DNA of 64,000 nucleotides from Candidatus Formimonas warabiya (GTDB taxonomy: Bacteria > Bacillota > Dehalobacteriia > Dehalobacteriales > Dehalobacteriaceae). The notes under the pieces are model-generated. The model did no database searches. It was not told the DNA's origin and was given only the letters and a program-made list of their open reading frames with translations. The position numbers and the translations under genes are program-made. The stretch covers positions 4,290,903 through 4,354,902 of the forward strand of contig NZ_CP017634.1 in NCBI RefSeq assembly GCF_002777255.1, read 5' to 3'. Below, piece by piece: positions 33,806 through 42,558 of this stretch. How positions within the stretch are numbered: position 1 is the first letter of the stretch; every line of letters begins with the position of its first letter.

Positions 33806-36800
33806 TTACTTCTCCGGCACCTTCAGCACTTCACCAGCATAAATGATACTGAAAATGGTTTTGCCGTTTACCCCCGCCAGTTCATACATATTGCAGCCGT
33901 ACTTGTGGGCGATGAGCCAGAAGCTGTCGCCCTTCTGTGCGGTGTAGAGTGCGTATTGCCGGTTCTTCGGCACGTCGGCTATCTCGCCGTTCTGGTCAAA
34001 GGAGTAGCTTATGCCGTCGATGGTCTTGGCGGCGCTCACAATTGGCTTGCCGTTTTCGTAGTACATCCATTTTCCGCTGTCATTCATCACCCAGCCTTGG
34101 GCCGTGTCGCTGTTGATGGCAAGCTCAATGAAGCGTTTGAGCACCGCTGAAACCTCGGCGCGGGTGGCATCGCCCTGCGGATCAAAAAAGTTGCCGGTCT
34201 TGCCGTTGATGATACCGGACATCTGCACCCGGCGCACGGCATCCTTGGCCCAGCTGCTAATTCTGACGCCGTCAGCAAAGGTGTTTTCCGTATGAACGGC
34301 AGGAAGTTGGAAGCCAATCACCGTGGCGTATCGGTCTATCATTACCGCCATCTGCTCGCGGGTGATGATAGCGTCCGGTGCGTATTTTCCACCGCCGATG
34401 CCATTCACGATGCTGTTTTTATTTGCCCACTCCACATAGCCCATGTAATAGGCGTCGTCGGAAACGTCGGAAAAGCTGCTCTGCTTGCAACTGCTCACGT
34501 CGGCCTGGGCCAGCCGCCCCAGCGCGGTCACAAACATTCCCCTTGTGATGGGCAAATCGGGACCGAACTTGCCGCTCCCGGTGCCGGTGAACAATCCTCT
34601 ATTCACCACAAACAAAATATCGTCTTTGGCCCAGTGACTGTCAATATCACTGAACGTAGGCGCGCCGGGCTTGTAAGCCACGCCGTAGGTGGAGAAATGG
34701 TCGGTGGCGAAGATCGCCAGCTTTCGGGTGGCGTCGTAGCTGGACTGCGTGAGCCAAGTCACCTTGCCGCCCTCGTCCACATAGACCACGGCGATGTTGC
34801 CTGTCTGCTCATTTTTACCGAGGGTGTAGGGAATGCCCACATACACATTACCCGTGCCGAAGCTGCTCATGATTCTACCGCCGTAGGTCAGCGTCAGGTC
34901 AAACACCGGGCGGCTGCCGATGGCGGCCTTTGCCTCGGCGGACAGCACGGCGGCAGGCTTCGCGGTTATCTGTGCATCCATGCCGGCGGTGCTTTGGATG
35001 GCACCGATGGCGGCCTTGTCAAAGCTGATTTCGATTGCACTCGAATTGATCTTTAATTCCACCACGCGCTCTTTCACAAGCGTGTCCTGTACGACCTTTG
35101 GGAGGTTGACAGTGAGACTCTTGGTGGCCGCCGGAGTATTCACCGTCAGCTCGGCCACGATGCCGTTTTCTTTAACGCCCTGCTGCGCGGCAATTTGCTG
35201 CGCGGTCTTGAGAATTTCGTTTAGTTTGTCCTGCGTGACGGTCATGGTGGCGTTGCCCTTGCTGTCGCTGCTGGATGGGGCTTCCGCCGGCACGGTGACC
35301 ACCGTTTCCGGCTTGTTATCCACAGGCGGGGTGTAGGAATCGCCGTCGGAATGCGTGCTGCCGCCTGTCTGGATGGTATAGGCTGCCGTCGCCACGCCGC
35401 TGTCCTCCATACCGGATTTGGCGGCAATGGCCTGGATGGTGGTCGTGGCGCTCACTGAAATTGGCGTGGTATATTTGATACTGTCTGTGGTGGGCGTGGT
35501 GCCGTTCGTTGTGTAGTAAATATCCGCGCCCGTTGTTGCGCAGGAAATTGTGACGTTCTGTGCGGCGGAATAGGTTCCACCCGCCGGGCTGAAGGTCGGG
35601 GTGGCGACGCTTTCCATCTCCGCGCCAAAGATGGGATAGCCATTGTTGACGCCGGACTTCATGATCCACGTCTGGTAATCGCCGGGCGCGGCCTGTGCCT
35701 CCACCCAGCCGTTGAGGGCGGTCAAAAGATTACTGCCATAGAGCAGGCCGTGTTCCGGATACCCGGTTCCCGCATTCTCATCCGTAGTGGCGGCCAGCGC
35801 GCCGGCGGTGTCAAAGATGCCGCAATTGTAAATAAGGCCATTGTACTGCACGCAGGTGTCTGCGGTGCCGGTCTTCCAATAGCTGCTGTAAACGCTGCCG
35901 GTGCTGTTACTGCCGACGATTCCGGCGGAAAAGCCGGCGAGACCGGCAGCGCCGGTTACTGTGCCGACGTTATAGCAGTTGCTGATGCGCTCCCAACTGT
36001 CGCCGTAATTATTCCCCGCAATGCCGCCCACATTGGCGATGCCCGACGAGGTGGCACTGAGCGTGCCTGAGTTGTAGCAGTTTTCTACCACCGCGTTGAT
36101 GTCCTCGTGGTTTTCATCACCAGACTTTTGCCCCACAATGCCGCCTAAATAGGCCAGGCCGATTTGTCCATCGCCACCCGTAACATCAGCCGTCAGCGCC
36201 CCGGTGTTGGCGCAGTTTTTGATGGAAGAGCTGCCAGTGAGCAGCTCCATATCCCCAACGATACCGCCCGCAAAGGTCATGTTAACTCCATTGACGGTTA
36301 TCGCGCCGCCGTTGGAGCAACCATCAATTCTTACATTGTCGCCAGCAAAGGCGGCGATTCCCGCGGCGGCGAAAGAGGCCGCAATGTCGGCTGTGATTTG
36401 CACCTCACTGTGGCAGTTGGTAATGGTGGTGTCTGATGCCATGCCGACGATGCCTGCCGCGAAGCCGGGGTTCTCCTCCACCCAATCGCTCGCTACTTCC
36501 GTTACAGTGATGCTGCCGCTGACCGTGAGGTTTTCAATGACAGCACCGCTGACAGAGCCGAACAGCCCCGCAAGCTGCACATTATTGGCAAAGTTCATGC
36601 CGGAAATAGTATGCCCCTGGCCGTCAAAGGTGCCGGAGAAGGGGATAAGGTTACCATCCTCGTCGATAGAGCCGACGGGCGTCCATTGAAAGCCAGAGAC
36701 ATCGATGTCGGCGTCCAGCTTGACGGTGTAGGCAAGATAAGCCTCGCCGCTCGCTGACCAGAACGCAGCGCCCTTGGCGGTTTTGATGGTAAGGGTGGTG

Positions 36801-37489
36801 CCGTCAATGGTGTAATCGGTGGCGCTGCCTGCATCTGCCGCGTACTCCGCCGCCGTGGGAGGTGTGATGGCCGCTCGCCCCTGTATTCCCACAATCACAT
36901 TAATTTGCGGCAGCTCTACACCAGTGGCAAGGACATAGCCCTCCGGCAGTTCAGCGGTAAAGATAACATTGCCGTCTTTGTCGGAGTTGAAGTCTTTGTT
37001 GCTTTGCCATGAGACGGAGATCGTCTCTGTCTCATGGGTGGTAGCGGTGGATGTCTTTTCCTCCGTTCCTCCCTCGTCCGCGTTGGACGGAGACGCGACC
37101 GCGTTTTCGGACACGGAGGTTTCTTCTTCGGTATCTGTCACTTCCTCACTTTCGCTCGGCGTAGCGGTATCCTCGCCCATGATTCCGCCGGAATCCCTTA
37201 CATCATCTTCGGAGGGTGTTGTAACGGTGCTTGTTCGCTCCATGGTCACACCCAACTCGTCGGGGAGGTTGAGATCCTCCACAGATGTACCCTTCTCAAC
37301 CGACAAGGCATAGGTATATCCGTCAAACGGAACGGATCTTTCAAAGTTACCGCCCAACTCGTCGAACGCGGTAATTCTGCCGACAGAGCCCACGTTAACG
37401 GTATCGCACTCGGCGGCAAAGACGGTGGCCGGCAGCATGGTAAACACCATGCGAACTACCAGCAGTATGCTTAAGAATTTTCGTTCCAT
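33806..37489 (-). CDS. large S-layer-type surface protein with SLH, cell-wall-binding and LysM domains
   Basis: About 1227 residues; ATG at 37,489 after AGGAG. A signal peptide (LPATVFAA) is followed by an acidic, Thr/Ser-rich stretch (about 50-150), then GLUG-like repeats (about 280-600) with pieces such as GSVSGAVIENLTVSGSITV and AGGIVGDM, a chitobiase-type CHB_HEX_C domain near 640-720 (AGGTYSAAQNVTISC), a linker, a mixed domain, three SLH domains (about 970-1130; DSHWAKDDILFVVNRGLF, VEWANKNSIVNGIGGG, WAKDAVRRVQMSGIING), a choline-binding-like repeat (GWVMNDSGKWMYYENGKPI) and a C-terminal LysM. Three different wall-attachment modules in one chain suggest a surface scaffold or adhesin. No catalytic domain recognised. 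Confidence 0.88.
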   Translation of the reverse strand: MERKFLSILLVVRMVFTMLPATVFAAECDTVNVGSVGRITAFDELGGNFERSVPFDGYTYALSVEKGTSVEDLNLPDELGVTMERTSTVTTPSEDDVRDSGGIMGEDTATPSESEEVTDTEEETSVSENAVASPSNADEGGTEEKTSTATTHETETISVSWQSNKDFNSDKDGNVIFTAELPEGYVLATGVELPQINVIVGIQGRAAITPPTAAEYAADAGSATDYTIDGTTLTIKTAKGAAFWSASGEAYLAYTVKLDADIDVSGFQWTPVGSIDEDGNLIPFSGTFDGQGHTISGMNFANNVQLAGLFGSVSGAVIENLTVSGSITVTEVASDWVEENPGFAAGIVGMASDTTITNCHSEVQITADIAASFAAAGIAAFAGDNVRIDGCSNGGAITVNGVNMTFAGGIVGDMELLTGSSSIKNCANTGALTADVTGGDGQIGLAYLGGIVGQKSGDENHEDINAVVENCYNSGTLSATSSGIANVGGIAGNNYGDSWERISNCYNVGTVTGAAGLAGFSAGIVGSNSTGSVYSSYWKTGTADTCVQYNGLIYNCGIFDTAGALAATTDENAGTGYPEHGLLYGSNLLTALNGWVEAQAAPGDYQTWIMKSGVNNGYPIFGAEMESVATPTFSPAGGTYSAAQNVTISCATTGADIYYTTNGTTPTTDSIKYTTPISVSATTTIQAIAAKSGMEDSGVATAAYTIQTGGSTHSDGDSYTPPVDNKPETVVTVPAEAPSSSDSKGNATMTVTQDKLNEILKTAQQIAAQQGVKENGIVAELTVNTPAATKSLTVNLPKVVQDTLVKERVVELKINSSAIEISFDKAAIGAIQSTAGMDAQITAKPAAVLSAEAKAAIGSRPVFDLTLTYGGRIMSSFGTGNVYVGIPYTLGKNEQTGNIAVVYVDEGGKVTWLTQSSYDATRKLAIFATDHFSTYGVAYKPGAPTFSDIDSHWAKDDILFVVNRGLFTGTGSGKFGPDLPITRGMFVTALGRLAQADVSSCKQSSFSDVSDDAYYMGYVEWANKNSIVNGIGGGKYAPDAIITREQMAVMIDRYATVIGFQLPAVHTENTFADGVRISSWAKDAVRRVQMSGIINGKTGNFFDPQGDATRAEVSAVLKRFIELAINSDTAQGWVMNDSGKWMYYENGKPIVSAAKTIDGISYSFDQNGEIADVPKNRQYALYTAQKGDSFWLIAHKYGCNMYELAGVNGKTIFSIIYAGEVLKVPEK

Positions 37490-37693
37490 TTTTTCCCATT
37501 CTCCTTTCGCTTTTTTGGGGGGAGTAGCGCACACCTACATCCAGGGTGTGGGATTTGTCTTGGTGAAAATCCGCATAGATGCAGTACCGACATTCCTTCG
37601 CCGTTGCGCCGCCTCTTGGCGTGAACGCCGGATATTGCCGGCGCGGCCACACGTTGCCGTCCCGGTTGCGGGGCGCCAAGAGACCGGTCTTTC

Positions 37694-37917
37694 TTACGGA
37701 ACCGCCACAATACGGCCATCTCCATAAGGCTCCTCATACAGGGAAGTGTTCTGTAAATAGCCATCAGTCAGGAAACTTAGCAGGGCGTCGAAGTCCAGCC
37801 CCACGTCCGCCTCCAGCACGGGACAGCCGGCAAACATGGAATAGCCGCCGCAGCCCGCAGCGCCCGGCGCAGCGATTTTCTGTCGTTAGCACTGCCGGCG
37901 CAGATGACAATGTGCAT
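37694..37917 (-). pseudogene. short broken gene with apparent frameshift
   Basis: An ATG with a good ribosome site (GGAGGAG) starts the frame MHIVICAGSANDRKSLRRAL; about 20 codons later coding character moves to another frame, which reads GCGGYSMFAGCPVLEADVG, then LDFDALLSFLTDGYLQNTSL and ends at 37,694. Joined, the two halves would make a plausible protein of about 74 residues, the change lying near 37,850-37,865. I cannot name the family. A sequencing error is possible, but the surrounding scraps favour decay. Confidence 0.45.
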
Positions 37918-37949
37918 CGGCAACTCCTCCTTCCGTTTGAAATGGGTGT

Positions 37950-38153
37950 TTATCTTTTAAATTTGCAAAGGCCCTGCTGGTGAACATCTGGGTTCTCACG
38001 ATTGAATTGTCCGTATGCGCAGTACCAGCATTGATGGATTTGAATCATGCTGCCATCCCGCGCTCTCCAAAAGGAGCAGCCGTCCCGTGTGTCGATGTGA
38101 ATCGCTCTGAGTTTCTGCTCAACCTCGCTCGTTCGGTCTGTTAAAATGTTCAT
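37950..38153 (-). CDS. small Cys-containing hypothetical protein
   Basis: 67 residues, with a good ribosome site (GGGAGG, about 8 bases before the ATG). The end has the pattern QCWYCAYGQFNRENPDVHQQ and one more Cys, suggesting a small metal-binding or stress-type protein. A similar motif, ECRYCIYADFHQDK, is readable in another frame on the same strand near 37,540-37,600, overlapping the front of the surface-protein gene, which hints at an old duplication. Function unknown. Confidence 0.55.
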   Translation of the reverse strand: MNILTDRTSEVEQKLRAIHIDTRDGCSFWRARDGSMIQIHQCWYCAYGQFNRENPDVHQQGLCKFKR

Positions 38154-38174
38154 ATTACAAGCCTCCCGACTTTC

Positions 38175-38378
38175 TTATAGATGGATCATGAGCCGAACTG
38201 TAAACATACTGTGCGCTTGCCTGAACGTGATGATATCTCCATGAGTTTCAATCATTTCTGCAACACTCCTTGTTCCGATCCCGCCGCCGGGCTGGCCGGC
38301 GGCAGCCCATAGGCATACTCTGATAAATGCAGGGTAGCATTTTGCGACAAGCCTGCGGACGATCCTGCGTGAAACGTC
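38175..38378 (-). pseudogene. 3' remnant of GHKL sensor histidine kinase gene
   Basis: An open frame without a start, ending at 38,175, reads AAAGQPGGGIGTRSVAEMIE and continues to FTVRLMIHL. The GGGIGTRS stretch and the C-terminal hydrophobic strand are those of the ATP lid and last strand of GHKL histidine kinases. The complete kinase next door (38,460-39,734) has GGGTGTRSTTTIVQRYGG at the same place, so this is a second, lost kinase. Confidence 0.55.
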
Positions 38379-38409
38379 CTAATTTTTCGTAAAATGTCAT
38401 TTAAGCACG

Positions 38410-38447
38410 AAAAAAGCGCCTCTCGACCAAATTGGTCAAGAGGCGCC
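38410..38447 (-). terminator. terminator of the two-component operon
   Basis: On the minus strand a long stem, GGCGCCTCTTGACCAA with TTGGTCGAGAGGCGC, is followed directly by a run of T. It is about 13 bases past the stop of the histidine kinase gene. Confidence 0.85.
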
Positions 38448-38459
38448 GTAAGTTCAAGT

Positions 38460-39734
38460 TTAACTCAGAGGCAAGAACATTTGGGTGACAAACACGTCGC
38501 CCTCTTGAAAAAAACGTAGCATTCCGCCGTACCGCTGCACAATGGTGGTGGTACTCCTAGTACCGGTGCCGCCGCCTTCCTTAGTGGTGAAAGGCAGCCC
38601 CTTCTCGTCAAAGTCGGTCTGGACCGCCACACTGTTGCGCAGCTCCAGCCGCAGGACTCCGTCGTCCGCCAGCACGGTCAGGGCGATAAAACCGCCGCTA
38701 CCCACCTTTTCGCAGGACTCGCAGGCGTTTTCCAGGAGGTTTCCAAACAGCTCGCCGGTCTCCGGTGCGGTGAGGGGTAGCTTTTCCGGTACATCGGCAT
38801 CAGGAGAAAAGGAGACACCGCCGTTCTCCGCCCGGCGGGCATAGAGTCGTAGAACCGCGTTGACCACCGGATTTTTGCAGTATTGCTTCAGTGCTGCCTC
38901 TGTGATGTGGGCATCGTGTTGGAGCAGATATTCCTTTGCTCCCTCCACGTCCCCGCGCTCTAGATAGTCCGCCAGCAAGGCGTTGTGGTGCCGCAGGTCG
39001 TGGCGGTTCTGCTTGGCCAGATTCACAAAAGCCTCCTGTGAGGACAACTCCGTCTGCAACAGCTCCTGCCGGGCGTCGGAACGCAGCTTTTCCTCCCGCA
39101 GGGTATGCTCCTGGGAAATGGTGGACAGGGAATGACAGACCGAGGCGTAGGCGGCAATCGCAATGGCGGTGATCAGTAGCAATGGGATCGCCTGGGTGGT
39201 CAGGGTCGCCACAATATCGTCGCTGGTGGCGACAAAATAGGTATAGGTAGCCCACACAGTCAGGGCCACATAGAAGAAGACGCTCCAATGCTCCACCATC
39301 TGGCGGTAGAGGGGACGCACCTTGAACCGCAGCAACCAGTAAAAAAGCAAAAACAATACCAGCCGTATCGCTACATTGGCGTAGGGAGGATAGGGCAGAT
39401 GCCTCGATCCGATAAAGCTGAGCACGATGACCATATCGCTGACGTTCTGAATGGTGATATAGCTGAACAGCCACTGCATGAAGGTATCCTTGAACAGGGG
39501 CTTGACAGCGAAGCACAGCACGGCGAACAGCACCATGTCAATCTTGGCCAACAGGGTCAGAGTGCCATTGAGGTAACAATAGACGGCGGTGCCCAGATCG
39601 GCGCTCAGGATTCCCAGCATGGCCAAACGGGTCACTTTCTTCCCGTACTTTGGCTGCAACAGAGAGAGCATCAGCACCACGTTTCCGGTCGTACTGACAA
39701 GGGCTCTCAGAAAATCCGGTAAAAGCTCGCTCAT
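38460..39734 (-). CDS. AgrC-like GHKL sensor histidine kinase
   Basis: 424 residues. Roughly six hydrophobic helices occupy residues 1-200, then a short coiled region, the phospho-acceptor HDLRHHNALLADYL (near residue 245), an N-box LFGNLLENACES near residue 335 and an ATP lid GGGTGTRSTT. This is the peptide- or small-molecule-sensing kinase class that pairs with LytTR regulators. The start overlaps the response regulator stop (ATGA). A strong terminator follows. Confidence 0.92.
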   Translation of the reverse strand: MSELLPDFLRALVSTTGNVVLMLSLLQPKYGKKVTRLAMLGILSADLGTAVYCYLNGTLTLLAKIDMVLFAVLCFAVKPLFKDTFMQWLFSYITIQNVSDMVIVLSFIGSRHLPYPPYANVAIRLVLFLLFYWLLRFKVRPLYRQMVEHWSVFFYVALTVWATYTYFVATSDDIVATLTTQAIPLLLITAIAIAAYASVCHSLSTISQEHTLREEKLRSDARQELLQTELSSQEAFVNLAKQNRHDLRHHNALLADYLERGDVEGAKEYLLQHDAHITEAALKQYCKNPVVNAVLRLYARRAENGGVSFSPDADVPEKLPLTAPETGELFGNLLENACESCEKVGSGGFIALTVLADDGVLRLELRNSVAVQTDFDEKGLPFTTKEGGGTGTRSTTTIVQRYGGMLRFFQEGDVFVTQMFLPLS

Positions 39735-40474
39735 GTCCGACCTCCTTTGGGAAATAGATAGGCGAAGTATCGATCCGAAAATTCCCGGAAGGCGCCCCGC
39801 GCCAGGGGGATCGTCTGGCCGGAGCGCATGATAATTGCCTTGGGCTCCACGGTTCGGATAGCTTTTTGATTGACGATGTAGCCTTTACAAGGGCTGACGA
39901 ATTGCCCCGGCGACAGCTCCTCCAGCTCGGAGAGAAGCTGCGAGAGGGATTCCCGGGCCTCCTCGCTACCCCCGTCTTTCAAAAAGACGACCTGGGTGTG
40001 GTTACGGCTCTCGATCCAGAGAATTTCATTCAGTTCAAGTGCTCGCGTTCCTCCGCCAGTTAGCCTCAGCGCAACCTTTGGAACCTGCCCTGCGGCGAAG
40101 GGCACCATGGCCCGGTCCATCGCCTCGCCGAACTGCGCCTGAGTGAAGGGCTTCACCAGGTAGTGAGCTGCCTTGAGGGCGAAGGCCTCCACAGCGAACT
40201 CATCGCTGGTGGTCAGGAAGATAATTTCACTTTTGTCCTTGCGCCTTCGGATTTCCGCGGCCACCCGGGTCCCGTCGATACCGGGCATGCACACATCCAG
40301 AAGCAAGATATCGAAGCCGCCGGTCTTGTCCAGACTTTCTAGAAAGATAAGGGGGTTGTCGTATGTAAAAATCTCGGTCTGCTCATCTGGATATGCTCCA
40401 AAATATTGCTCCGCAGCGGTTTTAATTTTTGCTAGCTGATCTGGTAAATCGTCACAGATTGCGATACGCAGCAT
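39731..40474 (-). CDS. LytTR-family response regulator
   Basis: About 247 residues. The receiver domain begins MLRIAICDDLPDQ and carries the phospho-acceptor in ILLLDVCMPGIDG; the C-terminal LytTR DNA-binding domain includes LNEILWIESRNHTQVVFL and FVSPCKGYIVNQ. The ATG at 40,474 follows GAGGAG; longer in-frame starts overlap the small HTH gene and are unlikely. It is cotranslated with the AgrC-like kinase, and likely targets are genes of the same block, although no LytTR direct-repeat site was identified. Confidence 0.9.
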   Translation of the reverse strand: MLRIAICDDLPDQLAKIKTAAEQYFGAYPDEQTEIFTYDNPLIFLESLDKTGGFDILLLDVCMPGIDGTRVAAEIRRRKDKSEIIFLTTSDEFAVEAFALKAAHYLVKPFTQAQFGEAMDRAMVPFAAGQVPKVALRLTGGGTRALELNEILWIESRNHTQVVFLKDGGSEEARESLSQLLSELEELSPGQFVSPCKGYIVNQKAIRTVEPKAIIMRSGQTIPLARGAFREFSDRYFAYLFPKGGRT

Positions 40475-40478
40475 AGCT

Positions 40479-40706
40479 TCACTCCTCACGGCCATGGTCG
40501 CGTCCGCTCCCGTTGGCTTCTTTCCTTTTGATGTATCGCTTGGATTTGACTCTGGCATCAGCGGGCTTTTCGGCATTAGCCGGAATCACCCAGCTCCGAC
40601 CGACCATCTGGGCGTCGGGAATCCGTCCTTCGCTGCAAAGGATCGCAACACGTCTGGGTGAAATTCCCCAAATTTTGGCGGCCTGTTTCGCGCTCATCAG
40701 CTCCAT
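40479..40706 (-). CDS. small excisionase/MerR-type HTH protein
   Basis: 75 residues. The N-terminal MSAKQAAKIWGISPRRVAIL and the wing-like GRSWVIPANAEKPAD are typical of small helix-turn-helix proteins annotated as DNA-binding or excisionase-like. It ends 5 bases before the response-regulator start, so the three genes form one operon. Proteins like this often occur in mobile elements; here it marks the right edge of the G+C-rich block. Confidence 0.75.
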   Translation of the reverse strand: MELMSAKQAAKIWGISPRRVAILCSEGRIPDAQMVGRSWVIPANAEKPADARVKSKRYIKRKEANGSGRDHGREE

Positions 40707-40806
40707 ACGCTGCCTCCTGTCAAAGCCATAGGCGAGTTTTGGGTCGATAATAGCAGAATTTTATTCTACTAATTATATTCTAATGTCTGAATAATATCAA
40801 CAAATA

Positions 40807-40914
40807 ATGTCACGGGGACAGGTCCCTTGACATTAATTTGCGATATGCGCGTCATTTGTAATGTCACGGGGACAGGTCCCTTGACATTAATTTGCGATAT
40901 GCGCGTCATTTGTG
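40807..40914 (+). repeat. tandem 54-bp repeat with GGGGACAGGTCCC palindrome
   Basis: Two direct 54-base units, 40,807-40,860 and 40,861-40,914, each with the dispersed palindrome (here in the form CACGGGGACAGGTCCC) followed by AATTTGCGATATGCGCGTCATTTGT in two parts. The second unit overlaps the 3' end of the HAD pseudogene. A single further unit occurs at 44,136-44,189, next to the intact HAD gene. Confidence 0.85.
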
Positions 40915-41420
40915 CTGTCGGACAGGGCATACAAAAGATCTCTGAGCTCCGACACTTCATGGAAGAGATAGTCAGGATGGGAGTGAGTCAAAACCTCTGC
41001 ACTGTGCCATCCCCAGGTCACGCCGCTGGTGACATCAACGCCACCAGCGTGAGCTTCCAGAATATCGCCTGAGGTATCACCGATGAAATATGTTTTTTCT
41101 CCGGGAAAAAGTGCTTTGACATAACTGATCTTTTTGGCCTTGCTCTTTTCTGCTTCGAATCCAAGGATTTCCCGGATTCCTTCGATTTGGTGGTGTTTCA
41201 GCATGGCCGCCACTGCTATGGAGGAATTAGAAGTAACGATATATGAAGGGAACCGTTGTGCCGTTGCCGTCATGATCTCCGGAATCCCGGGAAAAACCGG
41301 GATTTGACAGTTCTGTTCCTTAATCGTTTTTTCAAAAATACCTGTGGCAGCCTCAACCTTTTTGAGATCTATTCCGGCTTTCGCACATTCTTCATAGTAA
41401 TTGCCTTCACAAAGCCTTGC
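40861..41420. repeat. left direct repeat flanking RiPP locus
   Basis: About 560 bases that match 44,136-44,695 in the same orientation, with about 17 differences by hand count. It holds one 54-base palindrome unit and the 3' three quarters of a HAD hydrolase gene. Similarity stops abruptly after 41,420. Confidence 0.88.
40887..41420 (-). pseudogene. 5'-truncated copy of HAD hydrolase gene
   Basis: Same reading frame and stop as the intact HAD gene at 44,162, but the first about 40 codons, including the nucleophile DYDGVLV, are absent: similarity ends at 41,420 in the middle of the cap region. The rest, e.g. SYIVTSNSSIAVAAML and YFIGDTSGDILEAHAGGVDV, is still open. Without the nucleophile the product could not act as a hydrolase. 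Confidence 0.85.
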
Positions 41421-41894
41421 AATGTTATTTCAGGAAAGTCTAAACAGATAAATTTCTGCCGCCATATCCCGTTTGAATAAATTCAAACGATGGATATGTT
41501 TCCGCATACGGCACACGTGGAGAGTATAATTCTGATGACGAATAGTGGCTCTAAGGGCAAATAAGGCATGTCAGCCACTATATGTAGTGGTATTTCGTTT
41601 AGAATGAATGATGGGGATATGTCGTGGCATGAGATAGAAGATAGCAACATGGTAAAGTTCTCATTTGATTATCCGGAAAACTGGAAATCTAATAAGTACA
41701 GGGTTTTTTACATAGGAACAAATTTTTAGCAGGAATTTTATTTGACAAAGAAGAACTTGTTACAGCAAAAATTTTACAGAAAAATTGTGTAATGAAAACC
41801 TGCCACAACGTATTAACATTTAGAAAGCCATAAGCCAAAGTAGCCGGAACGAAAGAAAATGAAAAGAAATAAATAAATATGGAGGTAACCAAAA
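41421..41894 (+). other. region upstream of RiPP precursor
   Basis: About 470 bases of unique sequence between the left repeat and the precursor gene. It holds one possible small reading frame (41,568-41,729) and, before the precursor, GGAGG at 41,881. The stretch 41,730-41,880 is AT-rich and is where the precursor promoter should be, but no good -35/-10 pair could be fixed. Confidence 0.4.
41568..41729 (+). CDS. possible 53-residue protein or coding remnant
   Basis: The frame begins MSATICSGISFRMNDGD and ends FYIGTNF. Its amino acid text, including FDYPENWKSNK, looks protein-like rather than random, but the ribosome site is weak and no family is recognised. It may be the remains of a larger gene of the RiPP locus. 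Confidence 0.3.
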   Translation: MSATICSGISFRMNDGDMSWHEIEDSNMVKFSFDYPENWKSNKYRVFYIGTNF

Positions 41895-42257
41895 ATGAAG
41901 AGAAACGAAAAGAAACAAATGAACCGCAAAGATTTTGAGGAACAACTTATCAAGAAGGCGCAATCAGACAAAGAATTCAAGAAAGCATTGGTGGATAATC
42001 CCAAAGAAACTCTTGGACAATTAGGCGTTCGGATTTTTGAAGATGTCGAGGTTAAAGTCGTTGAGGAATCGGCTAAGGTTGTATATCTGGTGTTGCCGCA
42101 AAATCTTATAGAGTTGACTGACGAACAATTGGAGGGAGTCGCCGGAGGCGGGTGTGGATCATACGTAGCCGGGATGTGCACGCAGAATTTCACGATGGAT
42201 AGTTGTACGGGTTGGTGGTGTAATTATGCTGGTTGTTTGGTGGGGAATGAAGGATGA
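41895..42257 (+). CDS. NHLP-leader RiPP precursor peptide with Cys-rich core
   Basis: 120 residues. Residues about 9-80 match the nitrile-hydratase-like (NHLP) leader: EEQLIKKAQSDKEFKKALVD, NPKETLGQLGVRIFEDVEVK and KVVYLVLPQNLIELTDEQLE. The leader ends in VAGG, a double-Gly cleavage site. The core of 35 residues (GCGSYVAGMC, then TQNFTMDSC, TGWWC, NYAGC, LVGNEG) has five Cys at core positions 2, 10, 19, 24 and 29, and several aromatic residues. GGAGG lies 9 bases before the ATG. The radical SAM gene downstream is the obvious modifying enzyme; a thioether-type or epimerised product is possible. No other gene here encodes a peptide exporter or cyclodehydratase. Confidence 0.88.
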   Translation: MKRNEKKQMNRKDFEEQLIKKAQSDKEFKKALVDNPKETLGQLGVRIFEDVEVKVVEESAKVVYLVLPQNLIELTDEQLEGVAGGGCGSYVAGMCTQNFTMDSCTGWWCNYAGCLVGNEG

Positions 42258-42558
42258 AAATGGTTACCGGGTGTTACGTTGAAGCACATAACCGTATGCC
42301 GGCCAATCCATAATTCTCGGCAAGCCCTTCGGGTTGTGGATTCCATCAGGTAGCGGACATGATTACTATAATACAAACCGCATTCAGCTTAGACCCATAC
42401 TTGTCGATAGCCCGTTGAATGGCGTATAGCAAGACATCCCGTCATTAAAGTTTATTTAACATGGACGATCTGTTATTGCAACGGACGGTGATGTGGTAGC
42501 AAAATCCTTCCTTGCGATATTTTTTTAATATTATGAAGTTCCTAAGGAGCTGAAATTA
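42258..42558. other. gap between precursor and maturase
   Basis: About 300 bases without a convincing gene or strong hairpin. CTAAGGAG at 42,541-42,548 is the ribosome site of the maturase. It may hold a weak terminator or a second promoter giving more precursor than enzyme, but nothing clear is seen. Confidence 0.4.

Noticed and set aside
40807..40914. Tandem 54-base repeat considered as a CRISPR array
   Set aside because: Only two adjacent units with no unique spacers, each unit containing a palindrome that also occurs alone elsewhere, and no cas genes nearby.
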